Of a DNA stretch of 64,000 nt, positions 63,987 through 64,000 are shown in pieces. Source of the DNA: Hyphomicrobiaceae bacterium. Lineage in GTDB: Bacteria; Pseudomonadota; Alphaproteobacteria; Rhizobiales; Hyphomicrobiaceae. A program made the position numbers and the translations under genes. The notes below the pieces were generated by a model. It did no database searches. It was not told the DNA's origin and worked only from the letters and a program-made list of their open reading frames with translations. The stretch is from NCBI GenBank assembly GCA_022844275.1, contig JALHMB010000003.1, positions 62,001 to 126,000 of the forward strand, written 5' to 3'. Numbering within the stretch: the first letter of the stretch is position 1; every line of letters begins with the position of its first letter.

Positions 63987-64000
63987 ATGACGAGCACGAC
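63987..64000 (+). CDS. Start of the next gene, probably permease aapM (partial)
   Basis: An ATG at 63987 follows the aapQ stop by 12 bases, with AAGGGACG as ribosome-binding site. Only four codons plus two bases are present, so the identity rests on operon position. Confidence 0.5.

Noticed and set aside
1-64000. tRNA, rRNA, CRISPR arrays, prophage or complete insertion sequence
   Set aside because: None could be recognised by eye on either strand; no transposase or integrase frame is present.

Overview
The window looks like chromosomal DNA of a GC-rich alphaproteobacterium, most likely from the order Hyphomicrobiales. The reasons are C4-pathway 5-aminolevulinate synthase (hemA), an Aap/Bzt-type general amino acid ABC transporter, the ruvX-miaA-ilvI...ilvH gene order, an ExoR-like Sel1 protein and palindromic intergenic repeats of a type common in that order. 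This placement is inferred from gene content only. No rRNA, tRNA, CRISPR array, phage or intact insertion sequence was recognised.

Region 1 (1-10981) is the most unusual part: a divergent cluster of multiheme c-type cytochromes. Leftward from a 0.69-kb AT-rich intergenic region lie a secreted pentaheme cytochrome, a 532-residue outer-membrane beta-barrel, a CcmI/CycH-like TPR protein and then hemA. Rightward lie a [2Fe-2S]/flavin NAD(P)H reductase, a tetraheme cytochrome c554-like protein, a membrane protein with two H-x13-H pairs (predicted diheme cytochrome b) and a membrane-anchored decaheme cytochrome made of a six-heme and a four-heme module joined by a long Ala/Pro-rich linker. Together these parts could form an electron chain from NAD(P)H or quinol through the periplasm toward the outer membrane. 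The natural donor and acceptor cannot be read from the sequence. Next to it (11021-12636) is a type III polyketide synthase coupled to an Icmt-family methyltransferase, a pairing known from alkylpyrone/alkylresorcinol lipid synthesis.

Region 2 (12.8-28.6 kb) has a UDP-glucuronate epimerase-like gene; a deletion scar joining the front halves of a TRAP binding-protein gene and a winged-helix/NB-ATPase regulator gene; a PAS histidine kinase; an RND efflux pump with its adaptor and a small secreted protein; two response regulators; a secreted protein of four 20-residue repeats; an HtrA protease; an alpha/beta hydrolase; and an AraC regulator.

Region 3 (28.6-37.3 kb) is largely housekeeping: ilvH, a glutathione transferase, ilvI, miaA, ruvX, a UPF0173 hydrolase, a membrane protein fused to a spermidine-synthase fold, and pdxH.

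Region 4 (37.5-54.5 kb) mixes envelope and accessory genes: a 17-kDa-antigen-like protein, an EamA transporter, two tandem glucosaminidase paralogues, a three-domain nucleotidyltransferase/NDP-kinase/kinase-like fusion, a SPOR protein, glmS, a methyltransferase, an M19 dipeptidase, a YiiX-like permuted papain-fold protein, a carboxymuconolactone decarboxylase-like protein, a hydrolase and an enoyl-CoA hydratase.

Region 5 (54.5-64 kb) has a palindromic repeat element, a CaiB-type CoA transferase, trpE, xthA, an ExoR-like protein, a YnfA-family membrane protein and the start of an amino acid ABC transporter operon in the unusual order aapP-aapJ-aapQ-(aapM).
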